Program-made: the position numbers and the translations under genes | Notes under the pieces: model-generated | What the model saw: the letters and a program-made list of their open reading frames with translations, nothing else | Databases searched by the model: none | What the model was told of the DNA's origin: nothing | In this document: piece by piece, positions 47,464 through 56,266 of the stretch | Layout of the letters: each line of letters opens with the position of its first letter | Position numbering within the stretch: position 1 is the stretch's first letter | Origin: Candidatus Ruthturnera sp. Tsphm01 | GTDB taxonomy: Bacteria; Pseudomonadota; Gammaproteobacteria; PS1; Pseudothioglobaceae | DNA: 64,000 nucleotides | NCBI GenBank assembly: GCA_030142985.1 | Contig: CP125320.1 | Span: 191,639 to 255,638, forward strand | Reading direction: 5' to 3'

Positions 47464-47795
47464 GGATAGTAAAATAATGATTGGCTCTACGAAATTTAAC
47501 AAACCCAATATCAACTGTCAAGGGACGCTAACGCTCAAGCCCTTGACAGCTGACACTGGATTTGTTGGTATAATGGATCAGCCAATCAGGGCTAAAAATG
47601 ACTGTAAACAGTCGAGATTCTACTTAAAAGTTGTGTGGGGAATGGGGGTATTACAATTATGCCTATTTTTTTTAATTCTTTAATATTGCTTATTGTTGCT
47701 ATTGCGGTAGGCAGTTTTAGAGATAAAAATCCGTTTGAAGATTGTTTGTAATTTTTTTGTAGTCAGATTGTTTGCAAGAAACCAAAGACATTGTT

Positions 47796-48032
47796 TTATC
47801 CGCCAGTTACTGGTGGATAAAAGGCCACTTCATCTGTTTCATTAATAATAACCGCATCATTAGCAGTTTCTTGATTAACCGCACAAAGAATGTTGTTTGG
47901 AAAATAATGTTCACCGTATTTGTTAATCAATTGTTTCTTTAATTGTGCTATTGTGGTGTTAGTAGTAATAATAATCTCTTCACTAGACAGTTTAAGGGAT
48001 TCTTTGAGTGAGGCAAAATATAAAATTTTCAT
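47796..48032 (-). CDS. moaD: Molybdopterin synthase small subunit (sulfur carrier)
   Basis: The 78-residue ubiquitin-like protein ends in the required Gly-Gly (FYPPVTGG), whose C-terminus is thiocarboxylated to supply sulfur to cyclic pyranopterin monophosphate. It works with MoaE, encoded separately at 51652-52101. It is last in the minus-strand Moco operon, 39 bp after moaA. Its 3' end faces the interrupted HPP gene 44 bp away. Confidence 0.92.
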   Translation of the reverse strand: MKILYFASLKESLKLSSEEIIITTNTTIAQLKKQLINKYGEHYFPNNILCAVNQETANDAVIINETDEVAFYPPVTGG

Positions 48033-48071
48033 AGTTTTTTTATTTATAGTAAGGTTTTTTAATATACTACT

Positions 48072-49067
48072 TTAACCGCCAATTTCTACCATTTGCCGGT
48101 TGCTAATATTGTCAATAACAGAATTAAACTCATGCTTTTCAGGTTTTTTATTAATTGCATTCAGAATCATGCATTTAATTTCATCATCCGTTAAATTTGA
48201 ACGTACAGCATCTTTTAAAGAGATTGAATCTTCTTGCCCTAGACATAAAATTAAATCCCCCTTGGCGGTGAGCCTAACACGATTGCAAGCCTGACAAAAA
48301 TTATTTGACACGGCGCTGATTATTCCTACTGTAGAGTTTGTGCCTTTAATTTTAAAATTGAGAGCAGGACCAGCAGTCTTATTAGATGTGATAGGGGTTA
48401 GTTGATTGTTTAGGTGTTTGTTGATTTTAGCAAGAATGTCCTTTTCACTAATGTGTTGAGTAAGTGCCTTTATACCTGACAATCCAATTGGCATGGTTTC
48501 AATGAAGCGGATATCAATGCCTTTGCTAATGGCAAAATCAATCATTGGTTCAATTTCATTATCATTAACGCCACGCATTGCCACCACATTAATTTTAATT
48601 GGACTCATGCCCACTTGTATTGCCGCATCAATACCTTTAATAACTTCTATTAAATCGCCACCATGAGTAATTTCCTCGAACTTTTCAGGGATGAGCGAAT
48701 CAATAGAAATATTTACTCTATTAATGCCATTTTGATAAAGTTTTTTAGCAAATTTTTCTAATAGGTGTGCATTGGTTGATAAGGGTATATCATCAATACC
48801 ATCAATACGGCTAATAAGTCTAGCAATTTTAGAAATACCTCTTCGTAGTAGGGGCTCACCACCTGTTAATCTAATTTTGGTAATGCCTAATTGTGCAAAA
48901 AGTTGAACAATTTTTTCAATATCTTCATAACTTAAAATGTCTTCACGTTTGCAGTTTGGTGTGTGTTCATCATCACGACAATAAAAACATCGGTAGTTGC
49001 AGTGTTCAGTTACCGAGAGCCTTAGATAGTTAATTTCTCTACCAAATTTGTCAATTAACTTAGACAT
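48072..49067 (-). CDS. moaA: GTP 3',8-cyclase (radical SAM)
   Basis: The 331-residue enzyme carries the radical-SAM motif Cys23-x3-Cys27-x2-Cys30 ([10 protein letters not shown]) and the second MoaA cluster near the C-terminus ([11 protein letters not shown] with a later CLGQ), plus the C-terminal Gly-Gly (VEIGG). It converts GTP to the cyclised precursor that MoaC turns into cPMP, the first committed step of Moco synthesis. It overlaps the moaC end by 8 bp, so the two steps are co-translated. Confidence 0.97.
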   Translation of the reverse strand: MSKLIDKFGREINYLRLSVTEHCNYRCFYCRDDEHTPNCKREDILSYEDIEKIVQLFAQLGITKIRLTGGEPLLRRGISKIARLISRIDGIDDIPLSTNAHLLEKFAKKLYQNGINRVNISIDSLIPEKFEEITHGGDLIEVIKGIDAAIQVGMSPIKINVVAMRGVNDNEIEPMIDFAISKGIDIRFIETMPIGLSGIKALTQHISEKDILAKINKHLNNQLTPITSNKTAGPALNFKIKGTNSTVGIISAVSNNFCQACNRVRLTAKGDLILCLGQEDSISLKDAVRSNLTDDEIKCMILNAINKKPEKHEFNSVIDNISNRQMVEIGG

Positions 49068-49599
49068 TTTTAAGTTTCTGTCTGGATTGCTGTGTGTCGC
49101 TTATCCAATGGCCAGATTTTCCACCCTTTTTTTCTAGTAATTGAATCTCTCCAATTTTAATAAAACGATCCACAGCTTTGCACATATCATAAATAGTTAA
49201 TGCCGCTATACTTGCTGCGGTGAGTGCTTCCATTTCTACGCCAGTTTTGCCATCAAGTTTAACAAGTGTTTTAATCTCAATCGTGGCATTTTTTTCATTA
49301 GGTGTAAGTTCAACCGTTATTTTTGACAGCATTAAAGGATGGCAAAGCGGAATTAAATCCCAACATTTTTTAGCAGCACAGATACCAGCAATGCGCGCTA
49401 CAGTAAGCACATCTCCTTTAGTATTTGAGCCTGATAATATCAATTCAAGGGTTGATTGTTTCATGCTAACCACAGCCATAGCGGTTGCTTCACGCGTGGT
49501 AACTTGTTTATCAGATACATCAACCATTTGTGCGTCACCTTTTTGGTTAATATGGGTTAATTTATCCACTTGGACTGTTGTGTATTGCTTGTCATTCAT
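49060..49599 (-). CDS. moaC: Cyclic pyranopterin monophosphate synthase
   Basis: The 179-residue protein has MoaC motifs [14 protein letters not shown] (residues 21-34), [27 protein letters not shown] and a terminal KKGGKSGHW. The lysines of the KGGKSG loop are catalytic in the family. It completes cPMP formation from the MoaA product. Its start overlaps the end of moeA by 4 bp. An extra basic tail ([10 protein letters not shown]) extends past the usual end. Confidence 0.95.
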   Translation of the reverse strand: MNDKQYTTVQVDKLTHINQKGDAQMVDVSDKQVTTREATAMAVVSMKQSTLELILSGSNTKGDVLTVARIAGICAAKKCWDLIPLCHPLMLSKITVELTPNEKNATIEIKTLVKLDGKTGVEMEALTAASIAALTIYDMCKAVDRFIKIGEIQLLEKKGGKSGHWISDTQQSRQKLKNV

Positions 49600-50861
49600 G
49601 ATAACATCTCATTTAGTGGGTAAAAGTTTAGAACTTCCCCTCGTTTAAAAGTGGTTTTTTCTGGAATTTCTATAAGTCCATCTGCCCACACCATGGAACT
49701 AAGCACGTCAGAGCCTTGTTTTGGATGCAGATTGACCTTGGTGGGAAAAACTGTATGGTCAAGGCGCGCGCGCACAAATTCACGTCTGGGTTTTGGTTTG
49801 TGCCAATCAAAGTTTGCTTGAGTTTTAAAGGTGGTATTTAGATAATGACTTACACCTTGCATTTTTTTAATAAAAGGCCGGGCAAAGAGTAAAAAAGTCA
49901 CCATGGCGGAAACTGGATTGCCCGGCAGCCCAATAAAGGCGCAATGCCCTAGGTTGCCAAAAGCAAGTGGCTTGCCTGGTTTTATCTTGATGCGCCACAG
50001 GCTTAATTGGCCTAATTTTTCTATAGCAGGTTTAATATAATCCTCTTCACCAACAGACACGCCACCTGTAGTTATGATTAAATCACAATCAGATTTTAAT
50101 GCTTCTAGCGCACCACAAGTGGCATTAAAAGTATCTTTAACATTGCCCAAGTTAATAACTTCGCAACCAAGTTTGTTTAGTAGTGCTACTAATGAATAGC
50201 GATTAGAGTTAAAAATTTTGCCTTGTTGTAATACATCTCCAGGCTTGACTAACTCATTACCTGTGAAAAATACACCAACTTTAATTTTATGAAATACTTC
50301 AAGTTTGCCTATACCCACAGAGGCGACCAGTGCAATATCTTGTGGTTGTAGTTGCTTTCCTTTGGATAAGATGACGTCACCTGACTGGATGTCATTACCC
50401 ATAGGTCTGATATTTTCACCCAGTGAAATAGGTCGATAAACTTCAATTTTTGATTTATTTTCAATCAACTCGCATTCCTCTTGCATGAGCACCGTATTAG
50501 CACCTTTTGGTATGGGTGCACCTGTAAATATACGTGCTGCACAGCCTGGTATTAGCGAATTTCCAGTGCCACCTGCAGGAATACGGTCGGTAATTTCAAA
50601 TGTAAATACACTGGGTGTATTTATTTGATTTTCTTTAAGGTTAATGGCATAACCATCCATGGCGGAATTATCAAAACTAGGAACAGAAATATTGGCATGT
50701 ATATCAACAGCTAGAATTCTGTTTAATGTGTCATCAAGTTCTATTAATTGAGTGCTATTGGTAACTTTAGCAGAACTTGTTAATATTTCTAAAGCCTCAT
50801 CAATAGAAAGTAAGGGCTGTGGTGTTGTGTCACATCCACAATCAACTGGTTGGTTGTCCAT
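49596..50861 (-). CDS. moeA: Molybdopterin molybdenumtransferase
   Basis: The 421-residue MoeA has the N-terminal domain with [15 protein letters not shown], the [15 protein letters not shown] segment, the MPT-binding domain with [12 protein letters not shown], and the [13 protein letters not shown] loop, then a small C-terminal beta domain. It inserts molybdate into adenylated MPT made by Mog. It is the first gene of moeA-moaC-moaA-moa[11 protein letters not shown] stretch at the N-terminus precedes the conserved start of the family. The divergent mobA starts 81 bp away, so the two probably share one regulatory region. Confidence 0.95.
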   Translation of the reverse strand: MDNQPVDCGCDTTPQPLLSIDEALEILTSSAKVTNSTQLIELDDTLNRILAVDIHANISVPSFDNSAMDGYAINLKENQINTPSVFTFEITDRIPAGGTGNSLIPGCAARIFTGAPIPKGANTVLMQEECELIENKSKIEVYRPISLGENIRPMGNDIQSGDVILSKGKQLQPQDIALVASVGIGKLEVFHKIKVGVFFTGNELVKPGDVLQQGKIFNSNRYSLVALLNKLGCEVINLGNVKDTFNATCGALEALKSDCDLIITTGGVSVGEEDYIKPAIEKLGQLSLWRIKIKPGKPLAFGNLGHCAFIGLPGNPVSAMVTFLLFARPFIKKMQGVSHYLNTTFKTQANFDWHKPKPRREFVRARLDHTVFPTKVNLHPKQGSDVLSSMVWADGLIEIPEKTTFKRGEVLNFYPLNEMLS

Positions 50862-50942
50862 GATAAATGTTTACGGTTTATAATTAAAACTAATTGTTTG
50901 ATTGTATCATACAACCTATACACTCGACAGTAACATACCCAT

Positions 50943-51527
50943 ATGAAAAACATCATTAAAAGTGATATCACTGCCGTCATACTTTCAGGTGGCCGGGCCA
51001 CACGTATGAATACTCAGGATAAGGGTTTAATTTTATTTAACGACAAGCCTTTGATTAGTCATGTAGTCAACATTATCCATAAAGATGTCCATAGTATATT
51101 AGTGAGTGCCAATAGAAACCTTGATGCATATCAAAAATTTGGCAAGGTTATTACTGATAGTTTGCCTGGGTTTCAAGGCCCACTTGCTGGTATTTTATCG
51201 GCTTTGATTAAAGTCAAGACAAAATATTTATTGGTTGTGCCATGTGATGGACCATTTATTAATCAAAGCCTTGTGGTTAGATTATTAGAAAATATGCAAC
51301 AGCCTGATGTGAGTATTTGTGTGGCGACACAAGGGCAAAAAATGCACCCTACTTTTTCATTAATTAGCGCCAACCTGAAAGATAATTTGAGCGAATTTTT
51401 AGCACAAGGCAATCGCAAGATGAGCATGTGGTTTAAGAGTAACCATGCGCAAGAAGTTGATTTTTCAGACCAGGCAGATATGTTTATTAATTTAAATTCA
51501 CCTAAAGATTTTAAAATTAAACAGTAA
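50943..51527 (+). CDS. mobA: Molybdenum cofactor guanylyltransferase
   Basis: The 194-residue nucleotidyltransferase begins with the MobA motif VILSGGRATRMNTQDKG (residues 12-28) and has a PCDGPF Mg-binding motif near residue 100. MobA joins GMP to Mo-MPT, giving the MGD form required by NarG and NasA. The ATG at 50943 lies close to a poor ribosome site (ACATACCCAT). A miniature element begins immediately after its stop codon. Confidence 0.92.
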   Translation: MKNIIKSDITAVILSGGRATRMNTQDKGLILFNDKPLISHVVNIIHKDVHSILVSANRNLDAYQKFGKVITDSLPGFQGPLAGILSALIKVKTKYLLVVPCDGPFINQSLVVRLLENMQQPDVSICVATQGQKMHPTFSLISANLKDNLSEFLAQGNRKMSMWFKSNHAQEVDFSDQADMFINLNSPKDFKIKQ

Positions 51528-51644
51528 GAATTCTTTACATCATTATGAATAATTACCAAAACACATCCTTCATCAATTTGGTGGCTTTTCCAATTTAATA
51601 AAATTCACCATTTTGTTAATTATTCATAATAATGTAAAGGCCTT
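51528..51644. mobile_element. Diverged miniature element related to the IS5-type MITE
   Basis: The left end TTCTTTACATCATTATGAAT mirrors the right end ATTCATAATAATGTAAAGG, extended by an AATTA-type continuation, giving arms of about 27 bp. The order CTTTRCAT, then ATGAATAAT, then CAAAAC matches the left part of the MITE at 34959-35110, so it is probably an older relative. No clear target duplication is visible. It occupies the space between the convergent ends of mobA and moaE and may serve as a bidirectional terminator. Confidence 0.65.
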
Positions 51645-51651
51645 GGCAAGG

Positions 51652-52101
51652 TTATTCCCAACGATTTTTTTGGCTTTTGTCACTACTTTTAGCTTTAACC
51701 CATTCACTTTTGTTTTGAGTGTGTTCTTTTTTCCAAAAGGGTGCTTGAGTTTTTAAATAATCCATAATAAATTCGCAAGATTCAAAAGCAAAATGACGAT
51801 GTTTACTGCTTGTAATAACTAATACAATTTGATCATTAATATTTAAATCACCCACACGGTGAATAATGGTTGTATTACCCATAGACCAACGTTTTTTTGC
51901 CTGGTCAACAATAGATTTTAGTGCTTTTTCAGTCATACCTGGGTAATGTTCAAGTGTCATTTTTTGAATTGGACTTTCATCTAAATCACGTACAAAGCCG
52001 ACAAAACTGACCACTGCACCAATATTAGAATGGCTGTTTTTGACTAATGCTATTTCTGTTGATAAGTCAAAATCTTGTTGTTGTATAATTATTTTATCCA
52101 T
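51652..52101 (-). CDS. moaE: Molybdopterin synthase large subunit
   Basis: The 149-residue MoaE is recognised by the segments GAVVSFVGFVRD, LEHYPGMTEKAL, IIHRVGDLNI, SKHRHFAFESCEFIMDYLK and the catalytic-lysine tail FWKKEH. With MoaD it converts cPMP to molybdopterin. It is separated from the other moa genes by mobA and stands alone on the minus strand, divergent from the nitrate assimilation operon. Confidence 0.95.
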   Translation of the reverse strand: MDKIIIQQQDFDLSTEIALVKNSHSNIGAVVSFVGFVRDLDESPIQKMTLEHYPGMTEKALKSIVDQAKKRWSMGNTTIIHRVGDLNINDQIVLVITSSKHRHFAFESCEFIMDYLKTQAPFWKKEHTQNKSEWVKAKSSDKSQKNRWE

Positions 52102-52168
52102 GTTAGAAAAAACCTTAATAATAAAAATTATTATAATAAATTAAGTCACTTGAACTTAATTTTTTTGA

Positions 52169-52174
52169 TATAAT
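52169..52174 (+). promoter_or_regulatory. -10 box of the nirB leader promoter
   Basis: A perfect TATAAT predicts a start at about 52180-52182, one or two bases before the first leader hairpin. No good -35 box at 17 bp is visible, so an activator is likely. Confidence 0.5.
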
Positions 52175-52182
52175 TCTGCACA

Positions 52183-52263
52183 GTTACCCAATGAAGGGCA
52201 ACAATAAACACAGACGTTTACTTAACCCATCCTTGATGGGATTATTAAGTAAGCGTTTTTTTT
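52183..52263 (+). promoter_or_regulatory. ANTAR-type (NasR/NasT) antitermination leader with intrinsic terminator
   Basis: Hairpin P1: GTTACCC (52183-52189), hexaloop AATGAA, GGGCAAC (52196-52202), with one A-C mismatch. Two bases later hairpin P2: TAAAC (52205-52209), hexaloop ACAGAC, GTTTA (52216-52220). Both loops have A at position 1 and G at position 4, the conserved pair of ANTAR-binding RNAs. P2 overlaps the 5' arm of a strong terminator: TTACTTAA-CCCATC (52218-52231) pairs with GATGGG (52235-52240) and TTAAGTAA (52245-52252), followed by eight T (52256-52263). P2 and the terminator are mutually exclusive, so an ANTAR protein holding P2 would allow read-through into nirB, as known for nitrate assimilation operons. 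The regulator gene is not in the window. Confidence 0.85.
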
Positions 52264-52299
52264 CGTCAATTTCAAAGTAGAGTTGACAATTTGGCATTG

Positions 52300-52359
52300 A
52301 AGCTAGTTATTGTATTTTTATATCTATGTATATAAATGCAACAACTAGCTTTTTTTTTT
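52300..52359 (+). terminator. Second terminator-like hairpin in the nirB leader
   Basis: AAGCTAGTT (52300-52308) pairs with AACTAGCTT (52343-52351) across a 34-nt AU-rich loop, and ten T follow (52350-52359). It lies between the ANTAR-type terminator and the nirB ATG. The long loop makes it weaker than the first. A TTGACA at 52283-52288 raises the possibility of a second internal promoter, without a convincing -10 box. Confidence 0.5.
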
Positions 52360-52406
52360 GCTTTATAAAAAAAGCATAAAACATTAAAACAAGACAGGTA
52401 AATAGT

Positions 52407-54782
52407 ATGAAAAATTTAGTCATAGTTGGCTCAGGAATGAGTGCCATGAAGGTGGTTGATGAGGTGTTGAAAATTGACCCACTGATGTATCAAATCACCA
52501 TTATTGGAGAGGAGAAAGTATTACCATATAACAGGATTATGCTTTCACCTGTTTTGGCAGGAGAAAAGGACTTTGAAGATATAAAGACGCATGATGAGTT
52601 TTATTTTTCCAAAAATAACATTACCTTTAAACCAGGTTGTTTGGTGTCATCTATTGATAGATTATATAAAAGCATTTTATTGATCAATGAGAAAGAATCA
52701 TATAAAGTGAAATATGATCGATTGGTTATTTGTACAGGGTCAAAACCTTTTATTTTGCCATTGCCAGGTAAGACGTTAGAGGGTGTGGTGTCGTTTAGAG
52801 ATATCTATGATGTTGAGTATATGCAATCAAGGGTTGGCAAAGCTAAAAAAGTAGCGGTAATTGGTACAGGATTGTTAGGGCTTGAGGCTGCTAACGGGCT
52901 TAATGAGTTAGGGTTTGATGTTACTGTGATTGGTAACATGAATTCTATTATGAATATACAATTAGATGCTTCATCTGGTGGTTTATTGCAAAAAGTATTA
53001 GAGCAGAAAAATATTAAATTCAAACTAAGTGCGATAACCAATAAAATTATTGGAACAAATAAAGTTAAAGCCTTGGAATTTGAGGATGGAACGATAATGG
53101 ATACTGACATGGTTGTTATGTCAGTAGGCATAATCCCTGATGATTCTTTAGCTAAAGCTGCAGGATTGCAAACAGACAGAGGTATTATTGTGAGTGATAC
53201 AATGATGACTTCTGACCCTGTTATTTACTCAGTGGGTGAGTGCATTAAGCACCGAGGTATGTCGTATGGCTTAGTAACACCACTATTTGAACAGGCGCGC
53301 GTGTGTGCTGAGCAGGTGTGTGAGGTATCTCATCATATGTACACAGGCTCAGATATTTCCACCAAGTTGAAAATTTCAGGTGTGGATGTTTTCTCAGCAG
53401 GGGAGTTTGATAATCCTAAAGATGAAATTATGTGTTCTAAAGATCATGCACTTAACACTCGTAAAAGATTGTCTATTAGGGGTAATAAATTGGTCGGCGC
53501 AGTTTTATTTGGTGATTCAACAGATGGATTGTTTTATTTTGACTTAATCAAGAAAGAAACAGATATTACCAACATTCGAAAAACTTTATTATTTGGCGAT
53601 ATTAATGTTGATGACTCAAGTGCAGGCGCTAAAGGTGTTGAAAAGATGACTGAGGATGAGCAAGTATGTGGTTGTATGGGTGTTACTAAAGGCGACATTG
53701 TAAGTGCAGTGGCAGGTGGTTGTAATACTTTTGAGGTGTTACAAGAAGAAACTGGTTGTGCAACAAGTTGTGGTGGTTGTACTTCAGTTGCTAAACAAGT
53801 GTTTAGTTTTGTTTCTGGTGCTGAAACACTAAGAAAAGATGCTTTGTGTGATTGCACAAAACACTCAACAGAGGAAGTGCGTCAATATATTAGAGCATTA
53901 GATAAAGTTGTTAGTGTTGATGATGTTCGAGATGTGCTTGATTTTGACAACACTTGCGAGGCTTGTGGTGCTGCCATTAACTATTATTTATCTTCACAGT
54001 TTAATGAAGCATATGTTCATAATGATGATGAACGACCGCACAATGAAAAAATGCATGCCAACAAGCAAAGAGATGGCACTTATTCTATTGTGCCACAAAT
54101 GCAAGGTGGATTGACAACACCTAAAGAACTTAAAGTATTAGCTGATATTGCTGTTAAATATGAGGTCCCTACGGTTAAAGTAACTGGTGGACAGCGTATT
54201 GATTTATTAGGCATTCCTAAGGAAAACTTAAACGATATATGGGATGAAATGACCAAGGCAGGCATGGAAGCTGGCTATGCTTATGGCAAGGCCACTAGAA
54301 CGTGCAAGTCTTGTGTTGGTACAGATCATTGCATGATGGGCGCGCAAGATTCTATGGGGCTTTCGATTAAAATGGAAGATGCTGTCTGGTCACACTTTAT
54401 GCCACACAAATTTAAAATGGGTGTAAGTGGTTGTCCGCGTAATTGTGCCGAAGTTACGATTAAAGATTTTGGTGTGATTTGCACTGAAAAAGGTTATGAA
54501 ATTCACGTGGCAGGTGCTTGTGGAATTCGAACTAAAGCCTGTTTAAAAGACAGATTTTTTGAAACTGAAGCGCAGGTGGTTAAATATCTTAAAGCTTTTG
54601 TACAGTTATATCGTATTGAGGCTAATTATCTTGAACGGGTGATGCATTTTGAAGAACGTGTGGGTTTAGACTACATTCAATCCAAGCTAGATACATCTTC
54701 AATGATCAAACATTATGCAGATTTGCTACCAAAAACCATTAAAAATCCATGGGAAACAACAAATCATAGGCGTTCAGAATAA
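52407..54782 (+). CDS. nirB: Assimilatory NAD(P)H nitrite reductase large subunit (NirB/NasB type)
   Basis: The 791-residue enzyme reduces nitrite to ammonium in the cytoplasm. Domains in order are an FAD-binding fold (VIVGSGMSAMKVVDE, residues 5-19), an NAD-binding fold (VAVIGTGLLGLEAANG, about 148-163), BFD-like [2Fe-2S] regions (VCGCMGVTKGDIV with SCGGC, then CDC with CEAC), and a sirohaem/4Fe-4S domain. The last holds Cys636-x5-Cys642 and Cys676-x3-Cys680 (SGCPRNCAE), the full ligand set. No small NirD subunit is encoded next to it. It is first in the operon nirB-narK-PP2C/kinase and is preceded by the ANTAR-type leader. Start ATG 52407 follows GACAGGTAAATAGT, a weak ribosome site. Confidence 0.95.
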   Translation: MKNLVIVGSGMSAMKVVDEVLKIDPLMYQITIIGEEKVLPYNRIMLSPVLAGEKDFEDIKTHDEFYFSKNNITFKPGCLVSSIDRLYKSILLINEKESYKVKYDRLVICTGSKPFILPLPGKTLEGVVSFRDIYDVEYMQSRVGKAKKVAVIGTGLLGLEAANGLNELGFDVTVIGNMNSIMNIQLDASSGGLLQKVLEQKNIKFKLSAITNKIIGTNKVKALEFEDGTIMDTDMVVMSVGIIPDDSLAKAAGLQTDRGIIVSDTMMTSDPVIYSVGECIKHRGMSYGLVTPLFEQARVCAEQVCEVSHHMYTGSDISTKLKISGVDVFSAGEFDNPKDEIMCSKDHALNTRKRLSIRGNKLVGAVLFGDSTDGLFYFDLIKKETDITNIRKTLLFGDINVDDSSAGAKGVEKMTEDEQVCGCMGVTKGDIVSAVAGGCNTFEVLQEETGCATSCGGCTSVAKQVFSFVSGAETLRKDALCDCTKHSTEEVRQYIRALDKVVSVDDVRDVLDFDNTCEACGAAINYYLSSQFNEAYVHNDDERPHNEKMHANKQRDGTYSIVPQMQGGLTTPKELKVLADIAVKYEVPTVKVTGGQRIDLLGIPKENLNDIWDEMTKAGMEAGYAYGKATRTCKSCVGTDHCMMGAQDSMGLSIKMEDAVWSHFMPHKFKMGVSGCPRNCAEVTIKDFGVICTEKGYEIHVAGACGIRTKACLKDRFFETEAQVVKYLKAFVQLYRIEANYLERVMHFEERVGLDYIQSKLDTSSMIKHYADLLPKTIKNPWETTNHRRSE

Positions 54783-54797
54783 TATAAGGAGTTAATC

Positions 54798-56264
54798 ATG
54801 GAAGATAAATTAAAACTATTTTCATTTGAGGGTAAGTATCGTATTTTGCATTTAACTTGGTTTGCTTTTTTTATGACATTTGTTGTATGGCTTAGTCTTG
54901 GACCGATGATGCCATTTATCCAGCAAGCCTTATCATTAAGTGAGCAACAAGCAAAAGTATTGCTGATTCTTAATGTCGCCATGACTATTCCAGCTAGAAT
55001 CGTGGTTGGTATGTTAGTTGATAAGTTTGGCCCTAAAATTATGTTCTCCTTTATTTTAGTTTTAGGTGGGCTTGTCTCAATTGCATTTAGCTGGATGCAG
55101 TCTTATGAGCAGCTTGCTCTTTTTAGATTCTTATCAGGTTTTATTGGCGCTGGATTTGTGGTCGGTATTCGTATGATTTCTGAGTGGTTCCCAGTAAAAC
55201 AAATAGGTACTGCACAAGGTATTTATGGCGGCTGGGGTAATTTTGGTTCAGCAGGTGCGGCTATGTCCTTGCCCTTTATTGCAAGTGGTTTTGGCGAGGT
55301 TGACGGCTGGCGTTACGCGATTACTATTGCCAGTGTGTTGGCAATAGGTTATGGTATTTTTTATTACTTTAATGTCACCAATACACCCAAAGGATCAACT
55401 TATTTTAAACCTAAAAAAATGGGTGCAATGGAAGTGAGCAATTATTCAGATTTGGTACTGTATATTTTAATGAACATACCCTTGTATCTTGCTTTATCGC
55501 TACTCACTTGGAAATTATCACCTGAAAAAATGAATATGATTCCATTAGGTGTGGAATTTGGCGTGTACATTGTATTAGTATTAGTATTTGTCATTCAAGT
55601 GCTTAAAACTTGGACTGTTAATGCACAGCATTTAAAAAATTCTGTACCTAAGCAGCATCAATATAAATTTAAACAGGTGGCGATTTTAGATTGGGCTTAT
55701 TTGGTTACTTTTGGCACTGAGTTGGCTGTGGTTTCAATTTTAGCCATGTTTTATGTTGATTGGTTTGAGTTGCCAAAAATTACAGCAGCTTTGTTGGCAG
55801 GTATGTATCCATTTATTAATTTATTTGCTAGGCCAGGTGGCGGTTATTTAAGTGATAAATATGGTCGAAAGTTAACGTTAATTGTGCTTTTTTCTGGCAT
55901 TACTTTAAGTTTTTTAGCATTGGGCAATGTGGATAAAAGTTGGTCTATTTATTTAGTGGTGGCGTTGACAATTGTTGGTGGTGTTTTTTCTAAGGCAGGA
56001 TCAGGCGCGGTATTTGCCATGGCACCATTGATTCAAAGAAGATTAACAGGTCAGATTGCGGGCATGGTAGGTGCGTTTGGTAATGTAGGTGCAGTATTGT
56101 TTCTAACTGCAAATTCTTTGGTAGATTATGATAAGTTTTTTATGTTAATTGGCATAATTAGTGCGGTAGTATTGGCATTGATTGCTATCTTTTTAGAAGA
56201 GCCAAAAGGGCATATGAGCGAAATTTTAGACGATGGCACGGTTGAAATAATCAAGTTAAATTAA
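54798..56264 (+). CDS. NarK/NasA-type nitrate/nitrite transporter of the assimilation operon
   Basis: The 488-residue major facilitator protein of the nitrate/nitrite porter family has about 12 helices and signatures YGGWGNFGSAGAAMSLPF near residue 150 and VGAFGNVGAVLFLT near residue 425. It is the third porter in the window. Its place between nirB and the kinase gene argues for uptake of nitrate or nitrite for assimilation rather than for respiration. The ATG follows AAGGAGTTAATC, 15 bp after nirB; the next gene starts 2 bp downstream. Confidence 0.93.
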   Translation: MEDKLKLFSFEGKYRILHLTWFAFFMTFVVWLSLGPMMPFIQQALSLSEQQAKVLLILNVAMTIPARIVVGMLVDKFGPKIMFSFILVLGGLVSIAFSWMQSYEQLALFRFLSGFIGAGFVVGIRMISEWFPVKQIGTAQGIYGGWGNFGSAGAAMSLPFIASGFGEVDGWRYAITIASVLAIGYGIFYYFNVTNTPKGSTYFKPKKMGAMEVSNYSDLVLYILMNIPLYLALSLLTWKLSPEKMNMIPLGVEFGVYIVLVLVFVIQVLKTWTVNAQHLKNSVPKQHQYKFKQVAILDWAYLVTFGTELAVVSILAMFYVDWFELPKITAALLAGMYPFINLFARPGGGYLSDKYGRKLTLIVLFSGITLSFLALGNVDKSWSIYLVVALTIVGGVFSKAGSGAVFAMAPLIQRRLTGQIAGMVGAFGNVGAVLFLTANSLVDYDKFFMLIGIISAVVLALIAIFLEEPKGHMSEILDDGTVEIIKLN

Positions 56265-56266
56265 TT

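Larger units (their letters stand above)
46311..47655 (+). mobile_element. IS3-family (IS407-type) insertion sequence, apparently complete
   Basis: The element is 1,345 bp with ends TGTAATACCCCC and GGGGGTATTACA, inverted repeats beginning 5'-TG and ending CA-3'. ATTA is duplicated on both sides (46307-46310 and 47656-47659), and 4 bp is the duplication length of the IS407 group. It contains two overlapping-phase frames encoding a helix-turn-helix protein and a DDE transposase, and a frameshift signal between them. Near the right end CTGTCAAGGG (47515-47524) pairs with CCCTTGACAG (47540-47549), probably a terminator or a protective hairpin. Confidence 0.92.
45920..47751 (+). pseudogene. HPP-family membrane protein split by an IS3-type insertion
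   Basis: The first part (45920-46310) encodes 130 residues with hydrophobic helices and the family hallmark MHPPGGATA. Reading frame is lost at 46311, where the element brings a stop just after VIM. Beyond the element (47660-47751) the same frame resumes as PIFFNSLILLIVAIAVG and RDKNPFEDCL. Removing the element and one ATTA copy restores a continuous 160-residue protein, the usual HPP length. HPP proteins are small membrane proteins; some plastid and cyanobacterial members transport nitrite, which would suit this position after the nar operon. The ATG at 45920 follows AAGGGGAGTG. A truncated product lacking the last helix is possible. Confidence 0.85.

Noticed and set aside
47429..47683. 84-codon plus-strand frame across the IS3 right end
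   Set aside because: It overlaps orfB, runs through the terminal inverted repeat and has no recognisable domain.
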